This document shows positions 46,495 to 54,354 of a stretch of DNA of 64,000 nucleotides, one piece after another. Every line of letters begins with the position of its first letter. Positions within the stretch are counted from its first letter, which is position 1. Below the pieces are notes generated by a model. That model was not told the DNA's origin and made no database searches. It worked only from the letters and a program-made list of their open reading frames with translations. Origin of the DNA: Oceanicella actignis (GTDB lineage Bacteria > Pseudomonadota > Alphaproteobacteria > Rhodobacterales > Rhodobacteraceae); contig NZ_VNHJ01000001.1 in assembly GCF_008124525.1 (NCBI RefSeq), positions 62,001 through 126,000 of the forward strand, read 5' to 3'. The position numbers and the translations under genes are program-made.

Positions 46495-48189
46495 ATGCCT
46501 GCCGACGACGCGCTGCCAAGCCGCGCTCGCCCCTGGCGCGCTTCGTATCCGCCCAGCGTCGATCCCGACCCGAAGATCGCGCCGCGCACCGTCCCGCAGC
46601 TGTTCGAGGAGGCCGCTGCCCGGCACGGCCCGCTGCCCGCGCTCAGCTTCGGTCCGACCACGCTCAGCTACGCCGAGCTGGCGCGGCGCGTGCGCCAGAC
46701 GGCCCATGCGCTGGCGCGCGCCGGGATCGGGCCGGGCGAGGCGGTGGCGCTCTACCTGCCGAACCTGCCCTGGCATCCGATCTTCTTCTACGGCGCGCTG
46801 ACGGCGGGCGCGCGGGTGGCGCATCTGAGCCCGCTCGACGCCCTGCGCGAGCTTGAGCACAAGCTGCGCGACAGCGGCGCGCGCACGCTGGTCACGACGA
46901 ACCTGCCCAACATGACCGCGCTGGCCGAGCAGCTGGCGCGGTCGGGGGCGGTCGATCGGGTGATCCTGTGCGATGCGGGCGCCTTCGGCCCGCTGCCGGT
47001 TCCGCTGGCGCCCTTGCCGCAGGACGCGCGTTTCGTCGGCGCCGAGGAGTTCCTGGCGGGCGCGCCCGACGGCCCCTTCGCCAGCCCCGCCGCGCCCGAG
47101 GACGTGGCCCTGCTGCAATACACCGGCGGCACCACGGGCCTGCCCAAGGGCGCGGTGCTGACCCATCGCAACCTGACCGCGGCGGTGTCGATCTACGACG
47201 CGTGGTATGAGGGCTTCGGCATCGCCGGCGATCCCGACGCGCCGCCGCAGGAGGTGGCGCTGGTGGTGCTGCCGCTGTTCCACATCTACGCGCTGGTGGT
47301 GCTGCTGCTGCGCCAGACGCAGGAGGGCGCGCACATGGTGCTGGCGCTGCGCTTCGATCCGGCCGAGATCCTGGACCTGATCGAGCGCCGGCGCGTGACG
47401 CTGTTCCCGGGCGTGCCGACGATGTGGACCGCGCTCGTCAACATGCCCGACATCGACAAGCGGGACCTGAGCTCGCTGCGGCTGGTGGGCTCGGGCGGGG
47501 CGCCGCTGCCGCTCGAGGTCAAGAAGCGCTTCGACCAGCTGACCGGCCTCAGGCTGGGCGGCGGATGGGGCATGACCGAGACCGCCTCGGCGGGCACGGG
47601 TCATCTGCGCGACATCCCGCCCGAGAAGGCCGCCAGCGTCGGGCTGCCGCTGCCCGGGCTCGAGATGAAGGTGGTGGACGTGGCCGATCCCGCGCGCGAG
47701 CTGCCCCTCGGCGAGACGGGCGAGCTGGCGATCCGCGGCCCCAACATCACGCGCGGCTACTGGAACCGCCCCGACGCCGACGTCGAGGCCTTCCATGACG
47801 GCTGGCTGCTGACGGGCGACATCGGGCGCATCGACCGGGAGGGCTATGTCTGGCTGGTGGACCGCAAGAAGGACATGATCATCTCGTCGGGCTACAACGT
47901 GTATCCGCAGATGATCGAGCAGGCGATCTACGAGCACCCCGCCGTCGCCGAATGCGTGGTCATCGGCATCCCCGACGACTACCGCGGCGAAAGCGCCAAG
48001 GCCTTCGTCGCCCTGCGCCCCGGCGCGCAGCCCTTCGCCCTCGACGAGCTGCGCGCGTTCCTGTCCGACAAGCTGGGCCGGCACGAGCTGCCCGCGGCGC
48101 TCGAATTCCGCGATCATCTGCCGCGCACGGCGGTCGGCAAGCTGTCGCGCAAGGAGCTGCGCGACGAGCTGCGCGGCGCGGGGGGTTGA
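46495..48189 (+). CDS. AMP-dependent long-chain acyl-CoA synthetase
   Basis: A 564-residue ANL-family ligase that activates a fatty or other acid to acyl-CoA via an acyl-adenylate. The P-loop YTGGTTGLPKG is at 209-219. The adenylate-binding GGGWGMTETAS and the hinge WLLTGDIGRIDREGYVWLVDRKKDMI follow. The catalytic Lys549 is in PRTAVGKLSRKEL. The overall pattern is closest to long-chain FadD-type ligases. The gene is divergent from the IclR regulator and its promoter carries the dyad, so expression is probably substrate-induced. The chain preference is not determined. Confidence 0.93.
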   Translation: MPADDALPSRARPWRASYPPSVDPDPKIAPRTVPQLFEEAAARHGPLPALSFGPTTLSYAELARRVRQTAHALARAGIGPGEAVALYLPNLPWHPIFFYGALTAGARVAHLSPLDALRELEHKLRDSGARTLVTTNLPNMTALAEQLARSGAVDRVILCDAGAFGPLPVPLAPLPQDARFVGAEEFLAGAPDGPFASPAAPEDVALLQYTGGTTGLPKGAVLTHRNLTAAVSIYDAWYEGFGIAGDPDAPPQEVALVVLPLFHIYALVVLLLRQTQEGAHMVLALRFDPAEILDLIERRRVTLFPGVPTMWTALVNMPDIDKRDLSSLRLVGSGGAPLPLEVKKRFDQLTGLRLGGGWGMTETASAGTGHLRDIPPEKAASVGLPLPGLEMKVVDVADPARELPLGETGELAIRGPNITRGYWNRPDADVEAFHDGWLLTGDIGRIDREGYVWLVDRKKDMIISSGYNVYPQMIEQAIYEHPAVAECVVIGIPDDYRGESAKAFVALRPGAQPFALDELRAFLSDKLGRHELPAALEFRDHLPRTAVGKLSRKELRDELRGAGG

Positions 48190-48294
48190 CGCATGGCCTG
48201 TGGCGCGCGCGCGAGCGGCGCGCTAAGCTTTCGCCCGTTGAACGAAAAAACGGCGCGCCTGCGCAAGGCGCGCCTTCAGCAGGGAGAGCACGGC

Positions 48295-48765
48295 ATGCGC
48301 ATGATCACCAGGCTTGCGGTCGCGGCGGTCGCCGCGGGGGGAATGGCCGCCGCCGCTCTGGCGGCCAATGATTCGGCGCCGGCGGATCTGAACGATCCCG
48401 TCTCGGTGCGCCAGCACATGATGAAGAACGTCGGCGGCTCGATGAAGCTTCTGGCCGGCATGGTCAAGGGCGAGGCGCCCTATGACGCCCGCGTGGCCGA
48501 GGCGGCCTTCCGCGCCATGAACAACGCGGCGCTGGGCCTTGGCGCCTTCTTCCCGCCCGGCTCCGATGCGGGCGAGACCGAGGCCTCGCCGAAGATCTGG
48601 CAGGACATGGCGGGGTTCAAGGCCGCCATCGGCGCCTTCGCGCGCGACACGGCGGCCGCGGCCGCGGCGCGGCCGGCGGATCTGGACGCCTTCAAGCCGG
48701 TCTTCGGCAAGGTCGCCGGAAACTGCAAGTCCTGCCACGAAGCCTGGCGCGTGAAGAAGGAGTGA
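48295..48765 (+). CDS. Cytochrome c' / c556-type cytochrome
   Basis: A 156-residue periplasmic haem protein. The signal peptide is MRMITRLAVAAVAAGGMAAA ending LAAN (about residues 1-22). A four-helix bundle of the cytochrome c' family follows: VSVRQHMMKNVGGSMKLLAGM, a second helix FRAMNNAALGLGAFF, and the haem motif NCKSCH near the C-terminus with Cys144, Cys147 and His148. An ATG earlier in the frame is not preceded by a ribosome-binding site, whereas 48295 follows agggagagcacggc. Such proteins handle nitric oxide or act as electron carriers. The adjacent diheme cytochrome (seven bases away) suggests a common electron path. Confidence 0.88.
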   Translation: MRMITRLAVAAVAAGGMAAAALAANDSAPADLNDPVSVRQHMMKNVGGSMKLLAGMVKGEAPYDARVAEAAFRAMNNAALGLGAFFPPGSDAGETEASPKIWQDMAGFKAAIGAFARDTAAAAAARPADLDAFKPVFGKVAGNCKSCHEAWRVKKE

Positions 48766-48772
48766 CCGCGCC

Positions 48773-49693
48773 ATGCCGGGCCGGCGCCGGTCGGGCCGCC
48801 TTCTGGGCGCGGCGGCGGCGCTGGCCGCGGCCGGGGCGGCGGCGTTCTGGCTGGCCACCGCGCCGCGGCGCCCCGATCCGGCGCTGACGGCCGGGCTGCA
48901 GGGCGACGCGGCGCGCGGCGCGCTGGTCTTTCGCGTGGGGGGCTGCGCCGCCTGCCACGCGGCGCCGGGCGCCGAGCCGGCCGAGCGCCCCGTCCTTTCC
49001 GGCGGCCGGCGCTTCGTCACGCCCTTCGGAACCTTCACGGCGCCGAACGTCTCGCCTCATCCCGAGGCGGGGATCGGCGCGTGGAGCCTGCAGGACTTCG
49101 CCGCCGCCATGCTGCGCGGCGTGGGGCGCGACGGGCGGCACCTTTACCCGGCCTTCCCCTATGTTTCATATGCGCGCATGACGCCGCAGGATGTGGCCGA
49201 TCTGTGGGCGTGGATGCGCGCGCTTCCGCCCTCGGACTCGCGCCCGCCGGGGCATGATCTGCCCTTCCCCTTCAACATCCGCCGCGGGCTGGGGCTGTGG
49301 AAGCTGCTGGCGCTGGACCCCTCCTGGGTCGTGGACGTGCCCGCGGACGACGCCCTTGCCATGCGGGGGCGCTATCTGGTCGAGGGGCCCGGCCATTGCG
49401 CCGAGTGCCACACCCCGCGCAACGCGCTGGGCGTGCTTGACCGCGCGCGCTGGCTTCAGGGCGCGCCGAACCCGGACGGGCCGGGCGTGGTTCCCGACAT
49501 CACGCCGGGGCCGAAGGGCATCGGCGGCTGGTCCGAAGAGGACATCGCCTGGTATCTCGAGTCGGGCTTCACGCCCGATTACGACAGCGTCGGCGGCTCG
49601 ATGGCCGAGGTCGTGCGCAACCTGTCCGGCCTGCCCAAGGAGGACCTGCGCGCCATCGCGGCCTATCTCAAGGCGGTCCCGCCCAGCCCATGA
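48773..49693 (+). CDS. Diheme c-type cytochrome
   Basis: A 306-residue c-type cytochrome. An N-terminal membrane anchor or signal (LLGAAAALAAAGAAAFWLA, about 10-28) precedes two haem motifs, CAACH at 58-62 and CAECH at 209-213, with MSRY-like and VSYARMTPQDV distal regions. It resembles the cytochrome c subunit of alcohol/aldehyde or gluconate dehydrogenases, but no dehydrogenase gene lies beside it. It is seven bases after the cytochrome c' gene and probably in the same transcript. The partner enzyme is unknown. Confidence 0.87.
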   Translation: MPGRRRSGRLLGAAAALAAAGAAAFWLATAPRRPDPALTAGLQGDAARGALVFRVGGCAACHAAPGAEPAERPVLSGGRRFVTPFGTFTAPNVSPHPEAGIGAWSLQDFAAAMLRGVGRDGRHLYPAFPYVSYARMTPQDVADLWAWMRALPPSDSRPPGHDLPFPFNIRRGLGLWKLLALDPSWVVDVPADDALAMRGRYLVEGPGHCAECHTPRNALGVLDRARWLQGAPNPDGPGVVPDITPGPKGIGGWSEEDIAWYLESGFTPDYDSVGGSMAEVVRNLSGLPKEDLRAIAAYLKAVPPSP

Positions 49694-49747
49694 CCACCCA
49701 GCCCCCGCGCCGAGCGCGTGACCACCCCGCCCCCCGCGCCGAGCGCG
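49691..49747. repeat. 28/29-bp near-tandem repeat after the cytochrome operon
   Basis: tgaccaccc(a)gcccccgcgccgagcgcg (49691-49718) is followed by a near copy (49719-49747) and a partial third tgaccgccccgcgg. The first unit starts with the last codons of the diheme cytochrome gene and its TGA stop, so the stop codon motif is itself duplicated. Confidence 0.8.
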
Positions 49748-49948
49748 TGACCGCCCCGCGGAGCGGCGGCCGGCGGGGGCGCGTCTGCCATCCCGCCCCG
49801 CGCGGGGGTGGGGCGGCGCGGGGTGCGCGCCGCTCGGGCGCGGATCCATCACTCCCCGCGCGGGGGTGCGGCTGCGACGCGCTTTGCACGGTTTATCGCG
49901 CGCTCGCGATCCCGCCTCGCACGGGGGGCGCGGGCCTGCGCGGCGCCG
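49748..49948. other. Gene-free GC-rich gap
   Basis: No gene is visible. A self-complementary 12-mer, ccccgcgcgggg, occurs twice (near 49797 and 49856), each followed by gtg. No T-tract terminator is present. The full gene-free gap extends to 50235. Confidence 0.5.
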
Positions 49949-49987
49949 CCCTTCGGATCAACCCTTCGGATCAACCCTTCGGATCAA
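49949..49987. repeat. Three exact 13-bp tandem repeats
   Basis: cccttcggatcaa repeats three times without error, followed by a partial ccc. Located 12 bases from the next array. Confidence 0.95.
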
Positions 49988-49998
49988 CCCATCGCCGC

Positions 49999-50042
49999 CC
50001 CGTCTGCGGCCCGTCTGCGGCCCGTCTGCGGCCCGTCTGCGA
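49999..50042. repeat. Four 11-bp tandem repeats
   Basis: Three copies of cccgtctgcgg and a fourth with one change (cccgtctgcga). The unit resembles the 11-bp unit at 42366-42431. Bases 50043-50235 hold no gene. Confidence 0.93.
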
Positions 50043-50235
50043 CCCGCGCGCGGGCGGCGTCGGCGCCCGTTCACGCTGCTGGCGGTGTGGCCTCTTCGCC
50101 CCGTCCGCCCGCGGCCGGCGGCGAAGCGCAGCCGCCGCGCCTTGTCCGGGCGCCGCCATCCCTCCGGCGCGAGAGGCTGCGCGCGGGGGCGCAGGCCGGT
50201 CGGCGGCGCGGGCGGGGCTCCTTCATGCGGGCTCT

Positions 50236-51417
50236 TCACCCATGCGGGGGCAGGGCGCGGCGCGTCAGCGCCAGCCAATAGGCGCAGCCGGCGGGAATGA
50301 TGCGGTCGTTGAAGTCGTAAGCCGGGTTGTGGAGCGGCGCCGAGTCGCCCGCGCCGATGAAGATGAAGGCGCCCGGGCGCGCCTCGAGCATGTAGGCGAA
50401 ATCCTCGGCGCCCATGAGCGGCGGCGCCGCCTCGTCCACCATCGCGGCGCCGGCCACGTCGCGCGCCGCGCGCGCCGCCAAGGCCAGCGGCGCGGGCGCG
50501 TTGACGGTGACCGGATAGCCGCGCGTCCAGTCCACCCGCGCCTCGGCGCCGTAGGCGGCGGCGACGTTGCGCGCGACCTCGTGCACGCGCGCCTCGAGCA
50601 GCGCGCGCACCGGCTCGGACAGGCTGCGCGCCGTGCCGCGCAGCCGGGCGCGGGCGGGGATGACGTTGTAGGCCTCGCCCTCGGCGGCGATGCCGGTGAC
50701 CGAGACCACCGCCGGCTCGAGCGGATCGACCGCGCGGCTGACCACGCCTTGCAGCGCCACCGCCACATGCGCGGCGGTCAGCACCGGATCGACGCAGGCA
50801 TGGGGCAGGGCCGCATGGCCGCCGCGCCCCTCGACGGCGATGTCGAACTGGTCCGAGGCGGCCATGATCGGGCCGGGGCGCATCAGGAACGCCCCCTCGG
50901 GCGCGCCGGGCAGGTTATGCATGCCGAAGACCTGCGCGATCTCGAAACGCTCCATCAGCCCGTCGCGCACCATGGCCAGCGCGCCGGCGCCTCCCTCCTC
51001 GGCGGGCTGGAAGATGACCGCGACGCGCCCGGCGAAGTCGCGCTCCCGCGCCAGCCGCCGCGCCGCGCCCAGCAGCATGGCCGTGTGCCCGTCATGGCCG
51101 CAGGCGTGCATGCGCCCCGCCGCGCGCGAGGCCCAGGGCGCGCCGCTGGCCTCGAGGATGGGCAGGGCGTCCATGTCGGCGCGCAGCCCCATGGTCGGGC
51201 CCGGCGCCGCGCCGCGAATCAGCCCGACCACGCCCGAGCGGCCGATTCCCTCGACCACCTCGTCGCAGCCGAAGGCGCGCAGCTTGTCGGCGACGAAGGC
51301 GGCGGTGCGGGGCAGATCGTAGCCCAGCTCGGGGTTCATGTGCAGCTCGCGCCGCCATGCGGCGATCTCTTGCGCCTCCGAGGCGAATTCTTCGGCAAGG
51401 CTTCGTCTTGCGGGCAT
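50236..51417 (-). CDS. M20 family amidohydrolase
   Basis: A 393-residue zinc-dependent amidohydrolase of the M20 peptidase family (hippurate hydrolase/IAA-amino acid hydrolase type). The metal motif HACGHDGHTAML is at 104-115, QPAEEGGAGALAM follows with the catalytic Glu pair, and GHAALPHACVDP is in the dimerisation domain. The expected substrate class is N-acyl amino acids or amino-acid conjugates; the exact one is not known. ATG 51417 follows gaaggagc. The promoter seems to share bases with the divergent VPLPA gene. Confidence 0.91.
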   Translation of the reverse strand: MPARRSLAEEFASEAQEIAAWRRELHMNPELGYDLPRTAAFVADKLRAFGCDEVVEGIGRSGVVGLIRGAAPGPTMGLRADMDALPILEASGAPWASRAAGRMHACGHDGHTAMLLGAARRLARERDFAGRVAVIFQPAEEGGAGALAMVRDGLMERFEIAQVFGMHNLPGAPEGAFLMRPGPIMAASDQFDIAVEGRGGHAALPHACVDPVLTAAHVAVALQGVVSRAVDPLEPAVVSVTGIAAEGEAYNVIPARARLRGTARSLSEPVRALLEARVHEVARNVAAAYGAEARVDWTRGYPVTVNAPAPLALAARAARDVAGAAMVDEAAPPLMGAEDFAYMLEARPGAFIFIGAGDSAPLHNPAYDFNDRIIPAGCAYWLALTRRALPPHG

Positions 51418-51437
51418 GGCGGCTCCTTCGCGGTTTT

Positions 51438-51466
51438 GGTTAACGGCCGTTAATCGATGGTGACAA
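51438..51466 (-). promoter_or_regulatory. Candidate promoter of the M20 gene
   Basis: On the minus strand: TTGTCA (51461-51466), a 17-base spacer and TTAACC (51438-51443). Its -35 bases are shared with the opposite promoter. Confidence 0.4.
51440..51453. promoter_or_regulatory. Perfect 14-bp palindrome TTAACGGCCGTTAA
   Basis: The palindrome covers part of the M20 -10 region and is seven bases upstream of the VPLPA -35. It resembles two CtrA halves but with an N6 instead of N7 spacing. It is a likely operator for either gene. Confidence 0.45.
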
Positions 51467-51489
51467 ACGCCTTCGGCTTCTGGTATCAA
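51460..51489 (+). promoter_or_regulatory. Candidate promoter of the VPLPA-CTERM gene
   Basis: GTGACA (51460-51465), an 18-base spacer and TATCAA (51484-51489). Transcription would start near 51496, giving a 25-base leader. Confidence 0.45.
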
Positions 51490-51520
51490 GAGGCAAGTGT
51501 ATCGATCGGTGGGAATCATC

Positions 51521-52252
51521 ATGTTGAAAAAAGTTTCACTGGCCATGGCGTTTGCCGCGTTCGCCTGGGGCGGGACGGCCTCTGCGGCGGTCTATTACGG
51601 GCAGGACGTCACGGGGGTTAACCCCGACGACAGCGCCACCTGGGTCAACTCGAACGCCGCACGCGCGAGCTTCCTGTCCGCGCTGAGCAACGTCGGCAGC
51701 CAGGACTTCGAGAGCTTCGCCGACGGGCAGACGCCGCCGGTGTCGATGAACTTCCCCGGCTCGACCGGCTCGATCACGGCGACCATGTCGGCCGGCGGGC
51801 GCGTGCAGGCCGAGAACGCGACCGAAGCCAGGAAGGGCCGATTCGCGACCTCGGGCAGCCAGTATTACCTGATCGGCACCGGTCAGGGCGGCACCACCAT
51901 CACCTTCAGCGCCGACGTGGCCGCCTTCGGCTTCTACGGAACCGATATCGGCGACTTCAACGGTCAGCTGGTGCTGGACTTCCTGGACGACGCCAACAAC
52001 GTGCTGTTCTCGGAGAACGTCGGCATGGCCGGGCCGAACGGCAACATCCTGTTCTGGGGCATCACCAGCCAGAGCAACCCGTTCAACGCCGTCCGCTTCC
52101 GCGCCATCGGCAGCAACGATCAGTTCGGCTTCGACGACTTCATCATCAGTGACGCGCGCCAGATCAACCCGGTGCCGGTCCCCGCGGCAGGGCTTCTGCT
52201 GCTGTCGGGCTTCGCCGGCCTGGCCGGGATGCGGCTGCGCCGCAAGGGCTGA
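51521..52252 (+). CDS. VPLPA/PEP-CTERM sorted surface protein
   Basis: A 243-residue secreted protein. The signal peptide is MLKKVSLAMAFAAFAWGGTASA (1-22 or so). The middle is Gly/Asn/Thr/Ser-rich with a beta-sandwich appearance (for example FSADVAAFGFYGTDIGDFN, VRFRAIGSNDQFGFDDF). The C-terminal sorting signal reads NPVPVPAAGLLLLSGFAG then LAGMRLRRKG (about 216-243), the VPLPA-CTERM form found in Rhodobacterales, processed by exosortase XrtD-type enzymes and anchored in or released from the outer surface. The gene is less GC-rich than its surroundings. No exosortase gene is in the window. Confidence 0.9.
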   Translation: MLKKVSLAMAFAAFAWGGTASAAVYYGQDVTGVNPDDSATWVNSNAARASFLSALSNVGSQDFESFADGQTPPVSMNFPGSTGSITATMSAGGRVQAENATEARKGRFATSGSQYYLIGTGQGGTTITFSADVAAFGFYGTDIGDFNGQLVLDFLDDANNVLFSENVGMAGPNGNILFWGITSQSNPFNAVRFRAIGSNDQFGFDDFIISDARQINPVPVPAAGLLLLSGFAGLAGMRLRRKG

Positions 52253-52289
52253 AGCGGAACGCGACTCAGGGTTCCCGCCGAAACATCGA

Positions 52290-52316
52290 CGCCCGGGCGC
52301 TTCGCCCGGGCGTTTT
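52290..52316 (+). terminator. Intrinsic terminator after the VPLPA-CTERM gene
   Basis: cgcccgggcg (52290-52299), loop ctt, cgcccgggcg (52303-52312), then tttt. A perfect ten-base stem 38 bases after the stop. Confidence 0.85.
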
Positions 52317-52414
52317 CGCGCGTTTGAGCGGGCGGCTCTTGAGAAAGCGCGCGCGACTCGCTACCTCTGATGGCAAGCAGCGGGCTTGCAGCCCCAACGG
52401 ATCGGAACATAGCC

Positions 52415-53539
52415 ATGGCGTCGAGCCGGGGCGCCGCCCCAGCCGCGACCCGCGCCGCGCGCGGGGACGCGCGGGCGGCGCATGATCGCGACAGGCCGTG
52501 CTACGCGGCCCTGGATCTTGGAACCAACAACTGCCGGCTGCTGGTCGCGCGGCCGGCGGGCGCGCATTTCGACGTGATCGACGCCTTCTCGCGCAATGTC
52601 CGCCTGGGCGAGGGGGTCGAGCGCACCGGCGCGCTGTGCGACGCGGCCATGAACCGCACCATCGACGCGCTGCGCATCTGCGCGGCCAAGATCCGCCGCC
52701 ACGAGGTGCGCCGCGCCCGGGTCATCGCCACCGAGGCGTGCCGGCGGGCGATCAACGGGCGGGCCTTCCTGCGCCGCGTGCGCCGGGAAACGGGCCTCGA
52801 GATGGAGCTCATCACCCCCGAGCAGGAGGCGCGCCTGGCCCTGGCGGGCTGCGCGCCGCTGCTCGATCCCGAGGCGCGCAGCCTGATGGTTTTCGACATA
52901 GGCGGCGGCTCGACCGAGCTCATCTGGGTGGATCTCGAGGGGCTCGACCCGGCCGAGCGGCAGAACCTGCTCATGGCGCTGGCGCCGGGGCCGGGGGGCA
53001 AGCGGCGCTCGGCCCTGCGGCGCGAGGCGCGCGCGCGCGTGGTGGACTGGATCTCGGCGCCGGTGGGCGTGGCGACGCTGCATGACAAGTTCGCCGACGT
53101 GCGCGACGACCGCAGCCGCTATGCGCTCATGTCCTGGTTCTTCGAAGAGAACCTGGCCGGCTTCATCCCCTACGAGGACCCCGCCCTTCAGCGCCGCCTG
53201 CCGGGGCTGCAGATCATCGGCGCCTCGGGCACGGTGACGACGCTGGGCGCGCTGCACAAGGGGCTGGTCAGATACGACCGCGCGAAGGTCGATGGCATGT
53301 GGCTGGGCGCGGAGGACGCGGTGCGGCTGATCAACGCGCTGGTGGACATGGGGCCGGCGGGGCGGCGCGCGCATCCGGGCGTGGGCCATGACCGCGCCGA
53401 GCTGGTGGTGGCGGGCGGCGCGATCCTGCGCACCATCCTGCGTCTGTGGCCCGCGCCGCGCATCCGCGTCGCCGACCGGGGATTGCGCGAGGGGCTGCTC
53501 TACAGCCAGATGTGGACCGAAAGGATGGGCGACGCATGA
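52415..53539 (+). CDS. ppx: Exopolyphosphatase (Ppx/GppA family)
   Basis: A 374-residue Ppx/GppA phosphatase that cleaves polyphosphate or pppGpp. The two phosphate-binding loops are [14 protein letters not shown] near the start and [14 protein letters not shown] near 160; the [13 protein letters not shown] stretch is near the C-terminus. It is the short form without the C-terminal HD domain. ATG 52415 (MASSRGAAP) is preferred over the upstream ATG 52370 because it lies nearer the conserved region, but neither has a strong ribosome-binding site. It overlaps rlmE by four bases, a usual alphaproteobacterial pairing. Confidence 0.92.
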   Translation: MASSRGAAPAATRAARGDARAAHDRDRPCYAALDLGTNNCRLLVARPAGAHFDVIDAFSRNVRLGEGVERTGALCDAAMNRTIDALRICAAKIRRHEVRRARVIATEACRRAINGRAFLRRVRRETGLEMELITPEQEARLALAGCAPLLDPEARSLMVFDIGGGSTELIWVDLEGLDPAERQNLLMALAPGPGGKRRSALRREARARVVDWISAPVGVATLHDKFADVRDDRSRYALMSWFFEENLAGFIPYEDPALQRRLPGLQIIGASGTVTTLGALHKGLVRYDRAKVDGMWLGAEDAVRLINALVDMGPAGRRAHPGVGHDRAELVVAGGAILRTILRLWPAPRIRVADRGLREGLLYSQMWTERMGDA

Positions 53540-54354
53540 GCAAGGACAAGCTTCCGCCGGGCGTGCGCCGCCACGCCCCCAAGGGCGCCGCGGCCGAGCG
53601 CGGCGGCGCCTCGGGGCGCGGGCGGCAGGATCTGAAGAAGCGCGTCAAGACGGCCAAGGGGCGCAAGCTCAGCTCGACCCGCTGGCTCGAGCGGCAGCTG
53701 AACGACCCCTACGTCGCCGCCGCCCGCCGCGACGGCTATCGCGGCCGCGCGGCCTACAAGCTGATCGAGATGGACGACCGGCTGCGCATTCTGACGCCGG
53801 GCGCGCGGGTGGTGGATCTGGGCTGCGCGCCGGGCGGCTGGCTGCAGGTCGCGGTGGCGCGGGTCAACGCGCTGGGCCGCAAGCCGGGCAAGCGCGTGGG
53901 GCGCGTTCTGGGCGTGGATCTTCAGGATGTCGAGCCACTGCCGGGCGCCGAGGTGCTCAAGCTCGATTTCCTCGAGGAAGGCGCCGACGAGGCGGTCAAG
54001 GAGGCGCTGGGCGGGCAGGCCGACGTGGTGCTGTCGGACATGGCGCCCTTCGCCTCGGGCCACAAGACGACCGATCATCTGCGCATCGTCGCGCTGTGCG
54101 AGGCGGCCGCCGCCTTCGCGCGCGACGTGCTCAGCCCCGGCGGCGCCTTCATCGCCAAGGTGCTTCAGGGCGGCGCCGAGGCCGAGCTTCTGGCCGCGCT
54201 CAAGCGCGACTACGAGCATGTCTCGCATGTCAAGCCGCCCGCCAGCCGCAGCGATTCGTCCGAGAAATACGTCGTCGCGCGCGGCTTCCGCGGCAGCCCG
54301 GCCGCGCCCGAGCCCCCTGCCGGGCAGGCGGGCTGGGATCCGGCGGGGGTCTAG
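53536..54354 (+). CDS. rlmE: 23S rRNA 2'-O-ribose U2552 methyltransferase
   Basis: A 272-residue RlmE (RrmJ/FtsJ), which methylates U2552 of 23S rRNA. The catalytic tetrad is visible as Lys75 (RAAYKL), Asp168 (VLSDMAP), Lys208 ([10 protein letters not shown]) and Glu243 (SSEKYVVA). The SAM-binding motif is [16 protein letters not shown] basic N-terminal stretch of ~40 residues is an extension compared with the 209-residue E. coli enzyme. ATG 53536 overlaps the ppx stop. The stop TAG (54352-54354) overlaps the stop of the convergent regulator gene inside one CTAG. Confidence 0.96.
   Translation: MSKDKLPPGVRRHAPKGAAAERGGASGRGRQDLKKRVKTAKGRKLSSTRWLERQLNDPYVAAARRDGYRGRAAYKLIEMDDRLRILTPGARVVDLGCAPGGWLQVAVARVNALGRKPGKRVGRVLGVDLQDVEPLPGAEVLKLDFLEEGADEAVKEALGGQADVVLSDMAPFASGHKTTDHLRIVALCEAAAAFARDVLSPGGAFIAKVLQGGAEAELLAALKRDYEHVSHVKPPASRSDSSEKYVVARGFRGSPAAPEPPAGQAGWDPAGV

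Noticed and set aside
51440-51453. Canonical CtrA site in TTAACGGCCGTTAA
   Set aside because: The spacing between the TTAA halves is six, not seven, and the element is better described as a perfect palindrome.
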